Assembly: GCA_020744425.1 (NCBI GenBank)
Contig: JAGMUV010000003.1
Location: 3,658,001 to 3,722,000, forward strand
Source: Dactylonectria macrodidyma
Taxonomy: Eukaryota; Ascomycota; Sordariomycetes; Hypocreales; Nectriaceae
Length of the DNA: 64,000 bases
Direction: 5' to 3'
In this document: piece after piece, positions 13,376-24,570 of the stretch
Layout of the letters: the number at the start of each line of letters is the position of its first letter
Numbering within the stretch: position 1 is the first letter of the stretch
Made by a program: the position numbers and the translations under genes
The notes under the pieces: generated by a model
Told to the model about the DNA's origin: nothing
The model's input: only the letters and a program-made list of their open reading frames with translations
Database searches by the model: none

Positions 13376-13833
13376 GGCGGCCCAGCTTGCGCCAGTCGCC
13401 ACGAGATATGATGCATAGGGAGTTACGGGAGTCGTTTCTCTTGGGATTAGATTTTGATAGGGGACTGTTTCCCCCCCTGATGGGCGCTGGGGATCGTCCT
13501 TTTCTCCCCTTTGTCTCCGGCCTTTGCCCTTGCTCTCGAGACGTACCTCAAGTTCAATGGGAACCAGCGTGCTGCGCTAGTTGGCGAGAGATGTTTTTTG
13601 TGCATGTAAGGATACCCTCCTCAGCTCACTGTCCGTGATTGGATTCCCTTACCGGGTCCGGTTGTAGATTTCCGCGCAAAGCAGATATTGAAATTGATCT
13701 TGAAATTCATACATGCACATACAACCCGTAAGTGAACATCTGGATAGAACCATCGTGAGACACATCACCCTGTGTCCATACCCTTCGCCACATTAACATA
13801 TTGTGACCTTTCCAACGCCAATCTTCCTCCTCT
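13376..13833. other. Convergent 3' intergenic MGM1/ZRG17
   Basis: About 460 bp between two convergent stop codons. Nothing beyond presumed 3' UTRs and polyadenylation regions is visible. Confidence 0.6.
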
Positions 13834-15496
13834 TCAGGCACTTCCATCCGTGCTCATTTGCAACGTCACCTCCCATCTAGTATTGCCGCCGTGGCCGTAA
13901 CCGCCACCCAGGCGATTCTGGATCAAAGCCGTGACACGGCCGCGCAGCTTGCTGAGGGACATTTCATCGTAACCCTTAATGACGCTGAGCTTGAGGTTGG
14001 CCATGCAGAGGCCGTAGTGAACCTGCCAAAACTGGGCGTCGTCGATGGAGACGATGCTGGGCTCAGTCTCGATTTCTCGTAGAACGGCGGAAACGCCAGA
14101 GTTGCCGTCGGTGCCGCCGTATGACATGAGGAGCATGAGGCCTTGGGCGATGGCAAGGCGCATCCCCAGGCTAAACATGGCAAAAGCAATGACAGCACAG
14201 ATAAGGCGATCGAGCCAGGTGTGCAGGGCAATGGAAAACATGGGCAGTAGGGCGATGAGGGCGGAGAAGGACAGCGTGAGAAAGTGGAATGGATTTGAGA
14301 GGACACTGGGGAGGGAGGCGATATATGAAACCTTCATGAGCCTAGCGATGCGGGCATGATTGCGGAGCCCGTATGCTGAGACGAGCGTGCTGATGATGGC
14401 AGCGGCGCAGACGGGGTCAATAGATGTATCGGGTCCGTCAACATGATCATGATGGGCTTCGTGGTTGCCGAGAGTCTCAAGGAAATGCTTGAGGGTATGG
14501 GAGACGAGATCGAAGCCGCCAAAGAGGAGGAAGATCGACATGGCAAAGCCAGCCAGCACTTCGGCCCTCTCAAGGCCAAAAGGATGCCGGATGCTGCTGC
14601 GGCGCCACACCTCAAAATTGCCGAGGACATCTACGACAACACATACAGCGGCACTGCCAGCGTCGAAGAAAATGAGATGCGAGAGGGCCGTAGTAGCGAG
14701 GGAGCCCTCGGAGCGGAAGAAGACGTATGTCGCGACAGCGAGATGGCATATGCTCCAGTAACAATGAATGCGCTGATCCCTAGTCATGCTCTTCCAGGCA
14801 TCCTTGACGGTCGGGATGGGCAGGGAGGCGGGCAGTACGGGCGGCGGTCTCGGGGGTGGTTCTTGAAAGATCTGGTGCTGGCTGGAGATGCTACTGTGTT
14901 TATATCTGTGGCCTCGACGCTGGCCAATGTTCTAACGAATTGGACCTGTTAGCAAGAGCGGAGATAGCGCAATGGTGCAAGAGGATACGCACCGACTTGA
15001 CAGGACCAGTTGATATGACCTGGGTCTTGAAGTTGAAGGGATTCGGAGCTGGCGACGACTGAGTTGCGAGGTTCGGGCTGACAGCATCGCCGGACTCGGA
15101 GCCATCGGTACCCATTGGAAAGGTAGGTATAGACGTGGAAGTGGGAGGACAGAGTAGGTTAGAGGTCGATGAGTTGCGAAGAGCCTGGCTGAAGTCGCGA
15201 TCGAGCTGGCGTTGGATGGCGACGGTGTCAGGTTCGGGATCAAGGCTAATGTCGATGCTGATGGGTTCAGGGTCGTCGAGGTCGCGTACGCGGTCGTGGC
15301 CGTGCTGGGTGCAATTGTAGTTGTAATCGTAGTCGTCGTGGTCTTGAAGCCGATGCTGGTCCTGATCTTGATATTGACCTTCACCTTGACCTTGATCTTG
15401 ATCCTGATCGTAAACGTCGACAACAAGTCGCGGCGGGGTGGGGATCGAGATCTGGTCCTGGCGACAACTAGGACGGCCTAGATGGCCAGACTCCAT
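13834..15496 (-). CDS. ZRG17: Cation diffusion facilitator, Zrg17-like zinc transporter subunit
   Basis: CDF-family protein. In yeasts Zrg17 pairs with Msc2/Cis4 to supply zinc to the secretory pathway. Two exons, 14993-15496 and 13834-14931, give 533 residues. Splicing restores VKSNIGQRRGHRYKHSSIS, a conserved motif just before the membrane domain. About six hydrophobic segments follow, including the HPFGLERAEVLAGFAMSIFL region, then a loop with HEAHHDHVDG. A C-terminal cytosolic CDF domain ends RWEVTLQMSTDGSA. The N-terminal 100 residues are low complexity, rich in Asp-Gln and Asp-Tyr. The ORF alone would start at an internal Met (MTRDQRIHCYW) and lose the N-terminal third. Assignment to Zrg17 rather than another CDF rests on overall pattern recall. 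Confidence 0.82.
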
Positions 15497-16446
15497 GGGC
15501 AGTTGCCTTAAAGGGGAAGCGCCGTGCTATCCCTGAACAGATTCGCCGGACGAGGCTAAGAGGAGGAATGCGTGGCTGGGCATCGACTTGTAAGTGTCTT
15601 ACTTTTCGCGATCAACGACCAAAGTACAAGTCCGAGAGGTCTACTCGGGCGCCGGTTTCGCGACGTGAGGAGGGCCGCGATGTTGACGAAGACGGAAGAT
15701 GCAGCGTCTGCAGTGTTGACGTCGTTTCGGCCGGGCCACTAAACAACCGCCTAGGGGCCGGAACGAGGTTTGAGTTAGGGTGCTTATTTGGGTGCTCGGT
15801 CCCCGGCTTAAGAGTGGTGACGGGCTTACAGAGCCATCGCTTGCTAGCTAATTGAACTGACAGTAACCCAGTTCCCTGCAGCGCCGCCACAGCCACTCTA
15901 AGCCTCTCAAGCCCAGTGCATTTCTAGCAGCTTGGCCCCTGGACCAAAGCCTAGGCAACCCCATCGACCCCCCGACTAACGTGCTAGCCACAGGCTCATA
16001 GGCGCATGGACGGATCGTGCTCTCGAGGCACGCTCTCATGTGGTGGCGCCGCATGCCCATCAGCCTCAATCATTTTAACAGATTGAGGCGACGAGGAAAA
16101 TGCATCCATGCCACATCAACCGTCCAGTTTACATATCGTCACTTCATCTGGCCTCGTCTATCGCCGCCGGGTATTAATGAATATCATTCAATCACCTCTT
16201 GTATGTCACGAATCATCCACTCATCACCCCCTCGTTATCCAGCGCTCACGAACAAGCTCTCCGTACCATACCTAGGATTCATGCATCAACGACCGTGGCC
16301 CGAACTACAATAATAGCTTCCCATCCTCCTTCGCCACATTCATCGATCTCGTCCCGTTTCGGCATATCCTCTCCGCTCCTCCTTGCGCCAGCCTACACGG
16401 CCGGTGAGTCGTCTACCGAGCTCTACCGCTCGTGAGGACGACGAGC
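15497..16446. other. Intergenic between divergent ZRG17 and membrane-protein gene
   Basis: About 950 bp with no supported gene. Short ORFs on both strands lack homology cues. It probably holds promoters of both neighbours. Confidence 0.6.
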
Positions 16447-17484
16447 ATGGAGGGCAATGGCCGAGCACAGCGTGATGGCTCCCCGACCTCACCCACTCCG
16501 TCATCGTCTCACCGAAGGGTGCCCTCTGGTTCCAGCCTCCTGTCTCGCTTCCCATTCATGAAGACATCACAGGATCCCAAACCTCGTGCAGACCGTGACG
16601 ACCGCGACTTTATCGCCTCGACCGCCTCCCGGTCGACCCCTCGCGCATCTTCTACAATCATCCACCACCAGCAAAAGACCCGTCGCCGCAGAGGATCCCT
16701 TAGGAAGGTAGCGCTGCTGGGTCGAGGAGCTCAGCGCGACAGGAAGGACAGCAAACCTCTGACCATTGATACCTCGCACGCTGCTGCCTTTGGTCTCGAT
16801 CCCACGTCCACTCAGACCCAGAGTCCCGAACAGCTCGACTCCCTCACCTACAAGGGCTCCCTTCTGCCCACGCCAATCGCATCAACCGACACAATCCATC
16901 GAAAAAGCAGCCCAGTCGAGCTACCTACCCTGCCCATTTTGCCTACCGGCGGCGATGCGTCACACCCAGATCAAGATACACACGGCTCTTACACATCTAC
17001 AGATGAAGAGGATATGCTCCAGATCCCCGGTGGCTCGGTTGCCCTACGGCAGGGCCTAGCCATGTCTTCCGGCCCAGATTCATACTTTGGGGTACGAGGC
17101 TCGGACGTCGTACAAAGGCGGAGGTCCATCCACCGGGCGAAATCACCACTCTCGTACGGCGGTCTTTCTACCACCAGCACGCTGCCGGCTCATGAGGCCG
17201 AATGGGACTACTCGGATACCGAGTGGTGGGGGTGGGTAGTGTTGTGTGTAACGTGGTTTGTCTTCGTCATTGGGATGGGCTCCTGCTTTGATATTTGGAG
17301 CTGGGCATGGGACGTCGGCAAGACGCCGTACGCACCCCCCGAACTGGAGGACGACCCGACGCTGCCAATTGTGGGATACTACCCGGCACTGATCATTCTG
17401 ACGGGCATCATGGCCTGGGTCTGGGTGTTAACTGCCTGGGTTGGGATGAAGTACTTTCGGCATGCCAAAATCAGCGGCGACTGA
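16447..17484 (+). CDS. Fungal two-helix membrane protein, unknown function
   Basis: Single-exon ORF of 345 residues from the first ATG (MEGNGRAQRDGS); an upstream in-frame GTG at 16432 is not a credible start. The N-terminal 250 residues are polar, Ser/Thr/Pro-rich and probably disordered, with basic patches such as KTRRRRGSLRK. A tryptophan-rich segment, WDYSDTEWWGWVVLCVTW, opens the first membrane helix at about residues 260-282. A second helix near residues 313-335 precedes a short tail KYFRHAKISGD. The long disordered head plus paired C-terminal helices suggests a membrane protein with a cytosolic N-terminus. I believe it is conserved among filamentous ascomycetes but know no function. 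Confidence 0.75.
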   Translation: MEGNGRAQRDGSPTSPTPSSSHRRVPSGSSLLSRFPFMKTSQDPKPRADRDDRDFIASTASRSTPRASSTIIHHQQKTRRRRGSLRKVALLGRGAQRDRKDSKPLTIDTSHAAAFGLDPTSTQTQSPEQLDSLTYKGSLLPTPIASTDTIHRKSSPVELPTLPILPTGGDASHPDQDTHGSYTSTDEEDMLQIPGGSVALRQGLAMSSGPDSYFGVRGSDVVQRRRSIHRAKSPLSYGGLSTTSTLPAHEAEWDYSDTEWWGWVVLCVTWFVFVIGMGSCFDIWSWAWDVGKTPYAPPELEDDPTLPIVGYYPALIILTGIMAWVWVLTAWVGMKYFRHAKISGD

Positions 17485-17577
17485 GATACCGACGCACAGA
17501 TTAGTTGGACAGACAGCAAGCCAACACTTTCTCCTGAGGCACAATCACTCTCCGCTACCGACTTCCTACTTCTGGTA

Positions 17578-17829
17578 TCAGCCCGCCTCGTAGGTCACTG
17601 CGCGTCGGGACCTCGCAGATGGATCTCCGCCATAAGCCACCATTAGGCCAACGCAGATTATTGATGCAAGCCAGTCGACATCCCACGGCACATCTCCAGC
17701 AAAAGCGCAACCCGTCCAATTGCAAGCGGCATAGCATGGCGCAGGGGCACAAGGGCGTGGGAGCACGAAGGGACCTGCACCCGCGACAGCTACATTGGTG
17801 TTAGTTGCTGGTGTCTGGTTGGAGGCCAT
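17578..17829 (-). CDS. Possible small Cys-containing ORF (83 aa)
   Basis: ATG-initiated ORF of 83 residues starting MASNQTPATNTNVAVAG. It has five Cys in the middle (PRPCAPAPCYAACNWTGC and a later one) and one hydrophobic segment, WLASIICVGLMVAYGG. The start context is acceptable, and the ORF sits convergently 93 bp from the preceding gene's stop. No family is recognised and chance is possible, so this is a candidate only. Confidence 0.25.
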   Translation of the reverse strand: MASNQTPATNTNVAVAGAGPFVLPRPCAPAPCYAACNWTGCAFAGDVPWDVDWLASIICVGLMVAYGGDPSARSRRAVTYEAG

Positions 17830-20800
17830 GGGGTTGTGGTGCGAATGCTAAGCGCCGCAATATCAAGGGAGGTGGCGGCAATGCGTCCAAGAAGCCCAAT
17901 CAAGCCCTGCGCACGCGCACGAACAAGTCCAGCGCCATTCAACAATAAGAGACGCTCCCTTTCCGGATCTCAGCAGTTTAACGCGAATACAATAATAGCC
18001 TTGGTTTCCTTGCTAATGCACGCGGCGAAAGACTTCTAGCGCCGGGTGACTCGAGTACAACCAACGCGGTGTGACCGATCACAGGGAGATCGTCATCGGT
18101 CTGGGCCTCTTCTCTGCACTGGAAAGCTAGTATCTACAGCGCATCTAGGAGTGGGGTTGGGTGGATGCGAACTGTGTGTCGGCCATTTCCGAGAGCACGT
18201 CACGGTGTACCTGCCTACCCTACCTCTCTGTAGGTAGGTCTAGACAAAGGGATCTCTCTGAGTGTTTCCGTTTGTGAAGTGGCGAGGTGGACACCGGAAG
18301 ATGTCCAGAGAAGAGAAGATGGGGAATAATCATCATCGCTGTCAGCATTACCGTCATTAATGTATACAGTAAGAAGAGGGGATAATTGTCGAGGCAAAAG
18401 AACGAGGCAAAAGAAGAAGGCAATGGGGCACCTGTTTTAGAACAATTACATTATCGCAGGATTGGTCATAGGTCCTCATTATTCAGCAGCCAGCCCTACA
18501 GATACTGGATATTCCGGAGGTGTGCGCGGATGCCGCCGGCTCGATCCATCTACCTACCCAACCACCTACCATATGATGGCTAGCTGAGTCGAGCGAGCTG
18601 ATCTGCGAGCTTAGCGGAGTCGACAGTTCGTGCTTGGCACCTTGGGTCGGGTGTTGGGGCATGTCGTGTCGTCGTGGGTGCGGCCTCGTGTCGTGTCTCG
18701 TACGCACCAGGCCAGGCTTGATTCATGCGTTGCGTTTGAGGATATGCGCCATGCAAATCCAGCTGACTGTTGAGGATTGGACTTTGGGGGCTTTCACTTA
18801 AACTGAAACTGAATTAGCAAACAATCACCCGCATTCTTCGTCTCTAGTTATGACCATTTGCCTCTCGTTGAATCTCCCTTCAATGAGAAAATCGTAAACC
18901 ATTTGTGGCATATCCAATGTAGAAAGAGGCGGCCTCTTGGCGGGGGACGCGAGACATGGGGGTGAATTGATGCATCTGTATCTGTACTAAGCAGAGCCAC
19001 CAGTGTCCGAAACCATCCTCTAGGCCCACCAATGCTCCTCCTCTCACGCGAGTGCCGACTATTCGGGCTTTAGACATTACATCATTCTTCTTGCGCCGTC
19101 TTTCACGACTGTTTCATATCCTGAATTGGGGCACTGCGACAGCAATTCCGCCGATGGTCCAAAGGTGCGCGACTTGGTCATGAGCAGGCTTCAAGTTGTA
19201 AAACGTCGGATTTGTCGCCCCGCACAGTGATGGCAAAAGATAAGCGCACTGTACGTAGTGCGCATGTGGCCACCCCCAACTTTTGGTGTTGGGCGCTGAG
19301 AGGTCAACCCTCAGCCAGTTCAGTGAATTGTTTGGCGGAGGGTGGTGCAGTGGGGGATGTCGATCGCGCACAGTGTCGCGCAGAGGGGGCTCTCAAGTGG
19401 CATCCACCGATGCACCCTGATGCACTTAGAAATGGGGCGCGCTTACCCAGAGTAATTAATCCAGACTCAAGTCTTTTCAGGCAGGTAGGCACACCGGCAG
19501 GCACGTAGGCCTTTCTCGACTTCCGTCTCTTCCCTGGTGTTCTCGGCCGGGAGAACCTGGAAGGCCGATGCTCTCAAGAAGGCCCTTGCACGATCCCGTC
19601 AGCCCATGCCCAAGCCTGGAGGTTAGGCTGGGGGAACGGGTTTAATGGTAAAAGTTGAATCCATGTGCGTCCTTAACATATGAGCTGACCGTAGACGAGG
19701 CGAAACGTGTCGAATTGCTGGGTGTGGTCGGTGAGAAAGGTGGTTTGGTGTTGTGCGTGGTTGGGTTCCATATCCCCTGTGATGTCGGATCGTCTTGACA
19801 GCCAACCGCTTTGAAGTTGGATGCCGACCATGACAGCCGAAACCGCACCTTTCTACACACGACCGTGTTCTTGCCCAGATTATATGCCTCAGATTGCGAG
19901 CTATCTAACCCTCCTTGCTCGATCCTTTCACGATGAGGATCTCGTATACAAATAAGAACAGTTCAGCTGTGCTCGATCTGATTGTCCTAAAGCTTTGCAT
20001 CCTGTGACCCAACCTCTCTGCGTCAGTCGGTGAGAGGGTAATTACCTAGTGGGTGGGTGAGTCGAGCGGATCATTTGCAGGCGGGCTGGAACCACCCAGA
20101 GGACGGGTAAAATGGAAGGTACTTGGCGCCGGGCCCGTGGGTACCGACCTCCCGCGAAGATACCTGCCTCCAGTTTTCCGGGTCGTGGTAGGGGTCATCT
20201 AATCTGATTGCCCACTGCGCGCTGTCCACTGGGCATCGCCTATTGCCCATTACAAACCAGCGGCCCCAGCGTGCCGGTCCTAACATGAACTGGCCTTGGC
20301 GGCCCAGCCAGCTCCTGCCTGTGCCTGAAACCTCATGGCTCTGTACCTACTTCTCTGTAGCGGTACCAGCCGTCCACCTAGCAGGTACCCGCTCTTTTGG
20401 GGATTCGATTCTGCTGGACTCGCTACCTGTACTGGTGATGAGCGCTGCAACCACCATCAAACAACTGGGAGACAATGAGCAACACAGCTGCCAGATGCGT
20501 CCATCCAATCTCTTAACGATCAGCCCCAGCATTTCCGCTGGCAGGATTTTTTTTGGGGATTTTTTTTTTTCAATCATTTTTTCTCATTTTATTTTTCTTC
20601 ATCAAGGTGCTCTATCCTCCGGCAAGCACACAGTTGTAGAGCACCAAGGAAAGGAAGAAGAAAACACGAACATGGATCATCATACAAAGCCTTTGTCTCT
20701 CATATTTACCTCAGGTTCTGATTGTCTGGTTTCTGATGCTACCCTGATACTCCTGTGTTTCTCAATAATAGGTGGATTTCTTGCGTCTATATACTCATTC

Positions 20801-21648
20801 ACCTACCTAACCATCTCCAACTACCGTACATTATATCTACCAAGGTGCTCCGCATTGACTCTCCCATGCCACGAATGTAATATTCCCTCCACCATCTCTC
20901 GGGCCCAGCGGTTCCTCCACTGTTTCTCCGCCGCCCGCTCGCTGCCGCCTACGCCGCCTACGCCCAGAACATTGGCGCCCCAACCTAGGCTCAGGTACCC
21001 CTAGCCCGCCGCCTCAAGTGCCCTACCAGCGCTGCAGCAGTGAGACTCCCGCCCAAAACCCCCTACGCCTGTACTGGCGGTGACCCCCCTGCGCCCGATT
21101 CGGCCTCCCTACCGACCCTGCCAAAACCACGCCCAACCCAAACCAGCCTCTTCAACTCCTCCTCCTCTCTGATCCTCCATCCGTCCACCCATCCCTCTAT
21201 TCCATCACACCCACATCCTCGTCACCCTCATCCGCCACCCACGGACTCGAACTCGATTCGACTCGACCGCTGCCGTCAACAGTCAACCCGTCAACCGTCG
21301 CCGTGCTACCATCTCATCTTCTATTCAGCCATCGTTCCATCTTTGTCGCTCTCGATCCGAGTCTATCTCGCTTCGCCTCATCTCGCCTCCGTCACGACCC
21401 GTTCAATTGCCCGACTCGCTTCCTCGCGGTCGATCACCGTCGAGGGGCTGCCAGAGCCTTCTCCGATATCTCGCCCCATCGCCGCACTTCTTTCGTTCCG
21501 ATCTTCACTTGCCAAGCAGAGCACGCCCGCTCTGCATCATCGCGCGAGCCCTCGCTTCGCCGCCGCCGTCCGCGTCGAAAATATTTAATCTCCTCCTCCT
21601 TCACCTCCCTCACTCTCCCTCGGCCGGTCATCGCCCCGTTCTGCAAAG
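17830..21648. other. Gene-poor 3.8 kb upstream of samB
   Basis: No ORF here carries a recognisable domain. The last 550 bp (about 21100-21648) are very pyrimidine-rich on the plus strand and probably are the core promoter and 5' leader of samB. ORFs such as 20243-21004 and 21040-21588 look like by-products of that composition. A poly-T stretch sits near 20549-20600. Long non-coding transcripts are possible but not visible from sequence. Confidence 0.5.
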
Positions 21649-23544
21649 ATGAGGGAAGTCAACTTCAGCATTCCCAACGTCAATAAGGCGTCAGTTGGTA
21701 TTACTACTGCCCTCTACGACCGACGTGCACTCGATTGTACCTCCACCCTCCCTCTCATCAACTCCCTCAACCATCTCGCCTACCTCACTACATCGTCGGC
21801 CCGCATCCGCGATATCCTCACTGTCGATGGCGGCATCGAGCGCCTTGTTTGTATTCTCAAACAGGGCCGCAGTAAGGATATGATGGGTATGTGGAAGTGG
21901 AATCTTGCCTTCCAGTGCGTTGTCAATATCGGCGTACGGGGCACAGAGAATGTACGTACCCGCGTCGTCGAGGCAGACATGGTCCCCGTCATCGCCACCA
22001 TCCTCGACAATTACATCAAAGTCATCGACAAGTGCCGTGAAAAGGCAGAGGAGGCCAAACAGAAGCACATCCACGACCACAATCATCGTCACCGCAGCCA
22101 TGATCATCGATCAAGCTCAAAGCCATCATCCTCCTCCTCCGCCAGCGCCCAATTCGGCCACCGCTCTGCCTCTCGCGTCGACGCCGCCGAACAGAGACCC
22201 CTTCGCCGTCACGGCCCTCCTCCCTCCATCGACGTCTCGGCCACATACGCCGGCCCATCCACCGCCGCCCCTCAACAGCAGTCCCTTGATGGCGCCCTCG
22301 CGACTCCCCAGTATCCCTTGGCCACCCCCGACCGCCCTGGCTCTTTCACCCCAACCCGCCATCAAGGCCTGCGGTCCGCCGACGCCCGTCACGCCACGAC
22401 CTCGACTCCCCGTCAGCCCATGCAACCCCTTGCAACCGCCGTTCCAGTAACAGAGACGGTTGAGGGCTTTGTGAGACCCGTCCGTGATATCGATCGCCTC
22501 GCCTCGATGGCTCCATTCGGGCTCAACGACATGGCCTCCCAGCCTACGTCCCCCACGACGCCTCTCCCGCCTCCTCAGATGCGGTCTCCTACCGTCCGAC
22601 CTGCCTCGGCTCTTGGGCCTTCAGGTCGATCCCGCCGACGCCCATCAATCCGACATCAGAACTCGACGGCTGACGCTGACGACATGAACGGCGATAGTAT
22701 GCCGTCCGACGAGTCACCTGAGGCGGAGATGACTGGTACAGGCGACATCCAGTCTGCTGTTGATATCCAAGATATCACCATGGAGGATGGCGAGACCATT
22801 CTCGCCGGCGCAGCTCTTGATTTGACCAACCCAACTGTATCTGAGACACATCAGGATGCCGGCACTTTCAATATCACCCATCGCACCCCAATCGATGGCA
22901 GCATCGCCAACAACAACGCTCCCACCCCCGTCCCCCCTATCGGATTATCTCCCAACCGCCCTGCTATGGTCACTCCTCCTCAACCACCCATGCCCACCTC
23001 TACCGTGCCTCGCTACCTCCTGGACCGCCACTTTGTGCCGAACCCACAGATGCTCGCTGCTATGCCTCGCGAAGAGGATGTGCTCATGTCTCTTCAGCTC
23101 CTAGCATACGTCTCGAAGTACTGTGGCCTCCGCTCCTACTTCCAAAAGAGCCACCTTGTACCGAGACTCAAGATTGGCAAGGAGCTCGCCGTGCTCGACG
23201 GTGAGGACGTGACCCCCGACGTCCACGATGAGGATGCCGACGACGAAGAGTACTTGCTGCCTAATGAGTTCAACCTCTTCCCTCTGGTCGAAAAGTTCAC
23301 GGTGCGATACCACAGCACCGATATGCAGTACTGGGCTGGGGTCGTGATGCGGAACCTCTGTCGCAAGGACGACACGCGCGGTGGCATCCGGCAATGTGCT
23401 TACTACCAATGCGGCAAATGGGAGGAGTACACCCGCCAGTTTGCCAAGTGCCGTCGATGCCGCCGGACCAAGTACTGCAGCAAGGAGTGCCAGAAGAGTG
23501 CCTGGGCGTTTCACCGTCACTGGTGTGTCGCGGCAACTCAGTAG
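21649..23544 (+). CDS. samB: MYND-finger protein SamB/Mub1
   Basis: Intronless ORF of 631 residues. SamB in Aspergillus affects morphogenesis and septation; yeast Mub1 is a partner of the Ubr2 ubiquitin ligase that controls Rpn4 turnover. The N-terminus MREVNFSIPNVNKASVGITT and the armadillo-like block to about residue 130 are conserved. A His/Ser-rich then Pro-rich disordered middle spans about residues 145-445. A second conserved block (PREEDVLMSLQLLAYVSKY) follows. The C-terminal MYND zinc finger (about residues 582-627) shows the C-C-C-C-C-C-H-C ligand set in QCAYYQCGKW, FAKCRRCRRTKYCSKEC and HRHWC. Length and domain order match the family. Confidence 0.93.
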   Translation: MREVNFSIPNVNKASVGITTALYDRRALDCTSTLPLINSLNHLAYLTTSSARIRDILTVDGGIERLVCILKQGRSKDMMGMWKWNLAFQCVVNIGVRGTENVRTRVVEADMVPVIATILDNYIKVIDKCREKAEEAKQKHIHDHNHRHRSHDHRSSSKPSSSSSASAQFGHRSASRVDAAEQRPLRRHGPPPSIDVSATYAGPSTAAPQQQSLDGALATPQYPLATPDRPGSFTPTRHQGLRSADARHATTSTPRQPMQPLATAVPVTETVEGFVRPVRDIDRLASMAPFGLNDMASQPTSPTTPLPPPQMRSPTVRPASALGPSGRSRRRPSIRHQNSTADADDMNGDSMPSDESPEAEMTGTGDIQSAVDIQDITMEDGETILAGAALDLTNPTVSETHQDAGTFNITHRTPIDGSIANNNAPTPVPPIGLSPNRPAMVTPPQPPMPTSTVPRYLLDRHFVPNPQMLAAMPREEDVLMSLQLLAYVSKYCGLRSYFQKSHLVPRLKIGKELAVLDGEDVTPDVHDEDADDEEYLLPNEFNLFPLVEKFTVRYHSTDMQYWAGVVMRNLCRKDDTRGGIRQCAYYQCGKWEEYTRQFAKCRRCRRTKYCSKECQKSAWAFHRHWCVAATQ

Positions 23545-24570
23545 GCCACCGACACATCGCATAACGGTCCGTGACAGCATCGAACTCGGCGCATTCCGCA
23601 ACATATATATGCTTGTTTCACAATGTTCTTGAAGGTTTGCGAATGCATTGCACAGCAAAGCGTGTCATGAGCGCATGGCGTTTCCTCTCGATACCACAGG
23701 TTTTAATTGGCGTTATCGGCTGGGCATGAAGTGTTGACTTGGGGGGCATTCTCATGTGTTTTTCTCTTCTATTTTTGCTTTGGGGTCTTGTGTTTCTGAT
23801 TCTTCTCCGTTTGTGTTTGAGCATCCAGCTGTAGATTACCTCTGCTGTCTGTGGGCTCTTTCAACGGACGGGCTGGTCCTGAGCAGACGATTTCGACGAC
23901 GACAATAACGACGTCGCCCGCTCTAGTATATAGATAGTTTATGGGCTTACTTGCAAAGGGTTCTAGCTCTTTGAGGTATGTGATCTGGATATGATTGATG
24001 ACGGTGATCATGGACAGCGGAGGATGAGGTTTATTCGCAGGTCTGCTGTGCAAATTGACCAGAAGGATGGTGTCCAGATGGGGCATGAGAGTACATCAGA
24101 TGCCATGCACGGCATCTGGTTGACGTGGACTACGGCAAACGGACTGAGTCACTACTCAGAATCTGCTACATATTCCTTTGGGTATAGATGAATGGATCAA
24201 CGAATTCAAAATAAAATTCAACTCACCTCCTATTTTTAATGTGAAGACTTGGCTGATGTCGAAGGGGCGGTTGGTCTGATGGGTTTTTGGTGTCGTGAAT
24301 GTTAGATTGGACTTCTCATGTTTCTTTCACCATCCTTGAAAACGTCGAACTAACACAGTCATATCAATAGGAATGCAAGTTGTACGGGAGCACGTTAGGT
24401 CTAGCAAAAGGGGATTCAATTACACGCATCAATAACCCATAAACGCCAGCCCTCTTTTTGATTGTACGACTGACAGTTTGTACAAGACGTGAAGCTCAAC
24501 TCCCCACTACTACGTCGTCTTTTTTCCACCTCCAAGCCACGTCACCCATCCATCTATCCGCCAAGTTCGA
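23545..24570. other. Convergent intergenic samB/EBP2
   Basis: About 1 kb between convergent stops; AT-richer and without a supported gene. It includes the presumed 3' UTRs. Confidence 0.6.

Noticed and set aside
20243..21004. 253-codon plus-strand ORF
   Set aside because: Passes through poly-T and pyrimidine-rich DNA, with no domain and odd composition; likely chance.
21040..21588. 182-codon Pro/Ser-rich ORF before samB
   Set aside because: Explained by the CT-rich leader/promoter of samB.
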